A stretch of DNA of 64,000 bases from Orobanche coerulescens (Eukaryota; Streptophyta; Magnoliopsida; Lamiales; Orobanchaceae): assembly GCA_033398695.1 (NCBI GenBank), contig CM065809.1, forward strand, positions 88,765,644-88,829,643, in the 5' to 3' direction. The notes below the pieces were generated by a model. It did no database searches and was not told the DNA's origin. It saw only the letters and a list, made by a program, of their open reading frames with translations. Position numbers and translations under genes: made by a program. Below, one piece after another: positions 58,399 through 64,000 of this stretch (its first letter is position 1; every line of letters starts with the position of its first letter).

Positions 58399-58851
58399 TG
58401 TAAAACCTAAGATTTTTGTTTCCAGTTGTCTTGAATTGTTTGCCATTATGCCAAATATTTTCTATTGTCGAGTGGTTGGAATTATTTTCTCGTTGACCCA
58501 CATGTGTTGATATCGTACTACCAAATATCAATTAAAGTGGATTATGTGGTGCTTGTGTTTATGTGATCGTGTATCGTGCTTGGTTATGTGTTTGTTTTCG
58601 ACTTGGATCGTTGGTGTTGTACGTTAGCATTTCATCACATGTTGCGTGATCATTATTTCATCGAGGAGTTCTGTCATTGTGTCGGGTTTGGAGCAGTCCT
58701 GCTGCCTGTGCAGTAGGTATAGCGCACGCTATGCAGTATTATAGCGTGTGCTAATATACAGTGTTAGCACACACTATTGAGATAGTTAGCACACGCTAAC
58801 GGGAGGCCGAGATAGTCCAGAAGCTACTGGACTGGAATCAGGACTTGTTAG
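58399..58851 (+). repeat. Element J 3' LTR (first part)
   Basis: Starts TGTAAAACCTAAG. Palindromes of the type TAGCGCACGCTA and TTAGCACACGCTAA lie at 58715-58800. Cut by K after GTTAG at 58851. Confidence 0.72.
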
Positions 58852-59799
58852 TGTAACACCCCCAGAACCATCCAGGAATATTATAGCGCCGTGGGCCCCG
58901 AGATGGAACCCACAAGGCTAAAAGAAAGATTTACAAACATTTACAAATGCCCAAGAGGCCAACGATGGTACTATCTTTTAAAACATTTCAAGACTATATA
59001 AAATCTGTTTATCAAAACCGTCGTAAAATCTCATTTGAAAGGACAAGGCCTGAAATGCCAAAACTCAACAGTTTAAAAACATACGTTAAGCTATCGCTTA
59101 CATGTACCGACAAAATAGTTTAGAAAAAGATTGCCAACATAACCTAGGTTACCAGATACCAAAAGGCCATTTAAAAATACTCACGCAGCGGAAAAGACAA
59201 ACAATTAAAAAATACTCTAGCAGCGGAATACAACAACTGATCAGGAAACTCAATTCACAAAAACATGCCCTAGCCAGTATCCTCCGGGAAGCTCATCTCT
59301 CCACGACCGCTACAAGCTCGATATCCCAAGAACCTAAAAAGAAAGCCCACGACGAGGTCATCCATAATACCCAACAATGATAACTGTCACATCACAATAA
59401 TAATTACATACCAATGAGAATACAAAATAAGAATACGACCAAGGTAATCTTATCGCCATAACTTTACCAAAATTCACATCTCGCACAGTACCCAAGGTTC
59501 TCAAAACATCATCATAACTCACTGTTACGAAATCTACTAACTCTGTCCAAATCAAATCTGTCGGGTAACATCATCACATCTCGACACGAAAACCAATTGT
59601 CCATCAAAGACAAATACCAAGGGAAATACAGAATATACCTCGAGGTGCACAATACCACGACAATCATGTCAGTCAAATCCGAGATCAGATCAATGCAACA
59701 TACGGACACGGTCCTAACACAAGACCTACAAATGCATACTCATATGGCAACGTCAATATGCTCAAAACAATAACAACAATGTATACTCAATGGAAATCC

Positions 59800-60115
59800 C
59801 ATGATCCAGCGCCCTCAGCATAGATCCCAAGATTATCCTACTAGATCAACACGAGGTAGATAACCAACAATATACATATGCACAACAACACATGTAAAAC
59901 CAATGATGTCAATCCACATGATTCCATCAACACATCACTGGGTAATCCAACGATCCAGCACCCTCAGCATAGATCCTCATGATGATCCCGTCGGACCAAT
60001 GCATGGTGAAAAACTCGTCCAGTGATCCAGCACCCTAAGCATAGATCCCAAGATGATCCCATCGGACCAACACGAGATGGACATCTGATCCAGCGCCCTC
60101 AGCATAGATCACATG
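59800..60115. repeat. Four tandem 60-65-bp units in the K LTR
   Basis: Each unit has GATCCAGCRCCCTmAGCATA then GATCCC and, in the better copies, GATGATCCCGTCGGACCAA. Two equivalent units occur in each A LTR, so copy number has changed between the families. Confidence 0.8.
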
Positions 60116-61698
60116 ATCCCAACGTATCAACACAACATAAACAATAAAATTATGCATACACATATGCAAATCAATATGTTCATCAACATGAACAACATAT
60201 GAATCAATAACATGAACGACACTATGACAAATCACTAGGACGACCTCATGTTCAACAACATGAATGACAATAAGCATGATCAACATCATCAACACCAAAC
60301 CAAAATCAAATTATGATACTTGCCCCGAGTCCTTCGGGAGCAATCTCGATGTCAAATCATCACCAATGATTATCCTCAATGCTGGGCGATCCCAACGTAC
60401 CACAGACTATAGATAAACTCGTATCTTCGTCTTTACCACAATGTATCCTCAATACCCAATTATGCCAATAACCAAACTAAATGATATACATTATGATTTA
60501 ACTCCCAAAACCAGAAAAAACAGCATATAATCCAAATCTCCAGAATTCGCAGTAATAACTGAAATAGCATATATGCATTATAAACGAAATGAAACGGAAA
60601 CCATTCATTAAACATTATAACTGAGCAAGTAATAACTTGCCTCGATACCGATACAACGATGAGGAAGCCGTTATCAATTCCTTGCCGTCGCTTACAAGCT
60701 TCTCGGCCCCGATCAATGCAATTCACGAACATACTCGAACACGACCGCAATATATAGTTATAATCACCGATCAATAATCTCAACCAATTACCATAATTCG
60801 ATAAACAACAAGTTCAATAACAATCAATAACCGACATAACCAACCAATCGATCTCAACGGTTCAACGACACTTCGATCACATACAAAACCAAATAGTATA
60901 ACTCAAACTATTACGAAATCATATCCACAATACGAACCAAAACCCGATAATCGATATTAACGATCAATATAACCGATCAACAAACCCAACGATTTCATAA
61001 TATCTCGATTAAACACATGTCCGAACAATCCAACTCAAACAATTACGAATTCATAACCAAAATACAATTACAGATACGAATGTAAAGGAAATCATATTCG
61101 GTGATCAATCACAATCTTTCCGGATTCCAAATTGATATCATGATTCGTATTTCACTAAGAACATACAAATTCTACCACTACAATCAACGAACATTTGATC
61201 TTCATACCTAAAGATACCGATAATTCAACATACGATTGTCTTGCTATGTTAAATTCACCAACAAGTTCCTCAAGAACATTAAGTGATTCGAAATCATGTT
61301 CATAGCCATCAAAATAACCTAATTCGATATCCTTTAACATGTAGATAACCATCCAATTCGTAATCCAAGTCATGTATTATCGTATTCTTCAATATACACT
61401 TCACAACCTCAAGAATCGTAACAACAACACCCTAATCATCATCATACAAATCAAATACGGATAACAATACCAAAAATCCGAAATCAAGGTGAAGAGTTCA
61501 ACAACATACCTCAAGAACATGAATAACACAATCAAACTCTTCAAGCATCAACCATATCTCCATATTCAAGCCTCCAATCTATGTTTCCAAGCTTGTAATC
61601 AAGATAGAAGAGGTTAAATCTCACTAACATGCTCAGAGGGATGAAGTTTGGAGGAGGAAAGGTTTTTCTCTCATGAAGAAATGAGAAGCCGATCTTCA

Positions 61699-61705
61699 TT
61701 TTATA
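61699..61705 (-). promoter_or_regulatory. Probable TATA box of element K LTR
   Basis: TATAAAA on the minus strand, with the palindrome array 61720-62165 immediately upstream. Confidence 0.5.
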
Positions 61706-61719
61706 AACTGCATTGTTCA

Positions 61720-62165
61720 TTACGTACGTTATCACTTGACAATAACGTACGTAATGCTCTCTAACGTACGCTACACATCCAACATAGCGTACATAACACC
61801 ATTCCAGAACTCACTGACATGTTTCGTTCACTTGCTTACGTACGTAATATTTCCTTCATAGCGTACGTAATACGTACATTGACTTGCTACAGTAAATCCT
61901 CATTTAACGTACGTAATGCACTACCCATAGCGTACGTTAACCAAAAGTTGACTTGACCAAGCACGTTCTTCACCGAAAGCTGCCGACCACGGGTCCCACC
62001 TGTCGGCCATAGCCTGAGCTCTACAATTTCTCTCGTTACGTACGTAATGCCTTATACTTAGCATATGTAACACTTAGCATCTTAACGTATGTTAATTGTA
62101 CTCATTAACATACGAAATCCTTATGCCTTAGCGTACGCTAAGTATACATCGTAGTGTACGCTAAT
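61720..62165. promoter_or_regulatory. CpG-palindrome array in element K U3
   Basis: About a dozen TTACGTACGTAA or TTAGCGTACGCTAA-type boxes, for example near 61720, 61743, 61763, 61836, 61859, 61906, 61930, 62037 and 62130-62160. Confidence 0.68.
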
Positions 62166-62509
62166 GTGGCTGTACTTAGCCATTTTCAACTTATTTTCGT
62201 CCAATGTCTCGACATACTATATACGTATACACGACGCACTATATCCACAAATGCAATTGTTGACTAAGTACGACAATTATACCAATACAGATCTCTCAGT
62301 CCTTCATTTATTTTATCCATACTGTACAGACTACATGCGGTACAATATAACTCGGATAAAATAATATTAAACAGCAGTAGTAGAAATTTCGGATATTACA
62401 TACTACACCACTTAAAATAAGTTTCGTCCTCGAAACTTGCAATTCGTCATAGAAAAGCAAGAAACCGTTCAACCAAAATATTACGAAACCATCACAATAA
62501 TGATCAATC

Positions 62510-64000
62510 TATTATGAATACTTGTTAGATTTTGATGATGTCATCATTATATTTGTTTATTCAAATATATGTTCTAAATTACTTGGCAAAATGTAAGGAA
62601 GAACCAAATGAGTATCTTCCATTGGCCAAATTGTGATAAGTTAGATACTTGGCAAAATGTAAGGAAGAACCAAATAAGTATCTTCCATAGGCCAAATTGT
62701 GATAAGTTACATACTTGGCAAAATGTAAAGAAGAACCAAATGAGTATCTTCTATAGGCCATATAAGTTAGGCTTTAAAAATTGGCTAAGTACAAATCAGA
62801 TAAGTATCTATCAGCCGAGTCTTGGTCAACTCAACTGTTCGGATAAGGTTGACCACAGACGAGCTATATCAGGCAACCTTTATCAGAGAAGTTCTGGTCA
62901 ACAATTTAATCAGCAAAGTTGGACCAGACTGCAGTCAAGAAGGAAAGTCAAGTCATCTGAAGTTTGACCATCAGATCAGTCAAATTCAATCAGGTCAGAA
63001 GACTTCAGACAAGTTGGCACATCAGAGAAGTCGACATCAGAGAAGGTTGACTGCACATCAGACAGTTTGACCACAGAGAGATCAGTTAAGTGATCAGCCA
63101 AGTACTCCAGTCCACGTCAGCATGCGTTGAATAGTCAATATTTACGGAAGGTCACATGCGGACGATAAGGGACAAATTGGAGAGATTCCCAGAAAGGAAA
63201 TGAATTAAGTAATTCATCCAGACCCACCACTGGAGACTTTAATCTTACTATATTCAAAAGATTCGGAGCCATCATATGGAAGTCTTCACAACGTCGGAAT
63301 TGGATTAAAATATGGGAATCCAGCCTTGCAACGTTCAGAAAGAAAAACAAAGAAGTCTATTTCTCCAACGAACATATTTGTTACAGATTTGAAATGGCTA
63401 TGAAGAAAAGCTCAAAGGATCGACACCTATATATATCTGAAGATTTGAAGTTGACAAGTATGATGCGGACAACACTCTCGAGCAATCAAAGCAATTAAAA
63501 TCAATCAGAAAACTATAGCATCGTGAAGGAGCAGTACTCTAAGTTCATAGACGAAGAAAGCTCTTTAGTTGGAGAAGACAAAACACTCGTGTCTTAAAAC
63601 CTGAATAAGGGGTACTTCACTGGTTGAAGTTTCGCGACTGATAGGCATCCAAGGATTTGAAGAATCGAGTGGTGCTAAGCAGTCATAAAGGAGTTGCAAC
63701 GATAGGATTTCCACTGGTTGGAAGTTGTTGTAGCTAAGTTGTAGAATCACTGTAATATTTATCACTGGTTGAGAATTATAGTGGATTCATCTCCAACTGG
63801 TTTGGAGAAAGTAGATTAGTCGAGGATTACCCCATCTCTGAGACCACTATAAATTGCCTGCGCACTTTATTGTTTTTAGCATCATACTTAACTGCTGCAT
63901 TCATACTTAAGTGTTCCATTGATTATTTCTGTATTCTTCATCAGCTGACTTCCGCACTTACATTGACTACAGAAGACTCTAAGTCATCTGTACCATCAGC
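62510..64000 (+). mobile_element. Element C2: LTR of the C family, cut by the window end
   Basis: The reverse complement of solo LTR C aligns from GAATACTT onward. The start is placed at 62510 because C begins TGTTAGGAATACTT and C2 reads TATTATGAATACTT; the visible TGTTAG at 62523 is internal. By comparison with C the window ends about 80 bp before the LTR end, so it is unknown whether C2 is solo or part of a full element. TATATATA at 63428-63435 is the likely TATA box. The frame at 62608-62967 is a by-product of the tandem repeat. Confidence 0.85.
62579..62768 (+). repeat. Three tandem 63-66-bp units in LTR C2
   Basis: Each unit reads ACTTGGCAAAATGTAAGGAA, then CCAAATGAGTATCTTCCAT and GGCCAAATTGTGATAAGTTA. 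Solo LTR C has two units. Confidence 0.88.

Larger units (their letters stand above)
41336..58851 (+). mobile_element. Element J: gag-only Ty3/gypsy-type element hosting F, H and K
   Basis: Visible parts: 3' portion of the 5' LTR (41336-42741), leader (42742-43797 and 56165 to about 57125), gag (57126-58251), polypurine tract (about 58355-58398) and the first part of the 3' LTR (58399-58851). F cuts the 5' LTR, H cuts the leader and K cuts the 3' LTR. There is no room for pol. The pairing of the two LTRs is inference, because their visible parts do not overlap; orientation, primer site, gag and polypurine tract fall in the right order for one element. Confidence 0.7.
58852..62400 (-). repeat. 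Element K 3' LTR
   Basis: TGTAACACCCCCAG to GGATATTACA on the plus strand, 3549 bp. The first 45 bases align with LTR A (CAGGAATATTAtAGCGCCGT), so K is a larger relative of A. It contains four 60-65-bp units at about 59800-60115 with GATCCAGCGCCCTCAGCATA, a TATA-like box at 61699-61705 and a palindrome array at 61720-62165. Small frames in it are not genes. Confidence 0.85.
58852..62509 (-). mobile_element. Element K: Ty3/gypsy element, 3' end only
   Basis: LTR plus 109 bp of interior (62401-62509), which on the minus strand has GCAAGTTTCGAGGACGAAAC and a polypurine-like TTTTAAGTGGTGTAGTA. The interior is then cut by LTR C2 and continues beyond the window, so coding content is unknown. Inserted in the 3' LTR of J; the second target-site copy is outside the window. 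Confidence 0.75.

Noticed and set aside
62608..62967. 119-codon frame with repeated SIFHRPNCDKL
   Set aside because: It is the translation of the 63-66-bp tandem repeat in LTR C2. Solo LTR C lacks the frame.

Overview
This window is plant nuclear DNA made almost entirely of transposable elements nested inside one another. I see no host gene, rRNA, tRNA or CRISPR array. The kingdom call rests on Ty3/gypsy chromovirus polyproteins with an Arg/Gly-rich gag and a chromodomain-like C-terminus, a Ty1/copia polyprotein, a two-gene En/Spm (CACTA) transposon with plant-type introns, and primer sites matching initiator Met-tRNA. No species can be named. The setting suggests intergenic or pericentromeric heterochromatin of a repeat-rich flowering plant.

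Layout (letters are mine). A: gypsy, minus strand, 2-11497, with 2546-bp LTRs. C: solo LTR 3475-4943 inside the A integrase. B: gag-only gypsy, minus strand. Its left LTR is cut by A and by D (visible at 11498-12336 and 21090-23017), its internal region is 23018-25771 and its right LTR is 25772-28774. D: copia, minus strand, 12337-21084, inside the left LTR of B. E: the end of a CACTA-like element, 28775-29572. F: CACTA transposon with transposase and TnpA-like genes, 29573-41335. G: gag-only LTR element (TR-GAG type), 37170-41290, inside the 3' end of F. J: gag-only gypsy, plus strand, 41336-58851, interrupted by H. H: deleted gypsy derivative, 43798-56159, itself interrupted by I. I: young, nearly complete gypsy, 45895-55233. 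K: gypsy LTR, minus strand, 58852-62400, plus a short internal stub. C2: second LTR of the C family, 62510 to the window end.

Target-site duplications read directly from the sequence support the nesting: CGGAC (C), TTATC (D), AACGG (G), CTAAT (H) and GGTAG (I); AATAC (A) fits as far as the window edge allows. The inferred order, oldest to youngest, is J; then F, H and K in J; E and G in F; B in E; A and D in B; C in A; I in H; C2 in K. The visible missing pieces (5' end of F, start of the left LTR of B, start of the 5' LTR of J) would all lie left of base 1, as this model predicts.

The coding parts cooperate only within each element: gag particle, protease, reverse transcriptase/RNase H and integrase for the LTR elements, and TNP2-like transposase plus TnpA-like DNA-binding protein for F. 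All are damaged to some degree. Element I is the closest to intact.

The most unusual signal is regulatory. In at least five LTR families the DNA just upstream of the apparent TATA box is an array of short palindromes with two CpGs two bases apart (TACGTACGTA, GCGTACGC or GCGTGCGC). A sixth family, G, has the same layout built from GCGATCGC.
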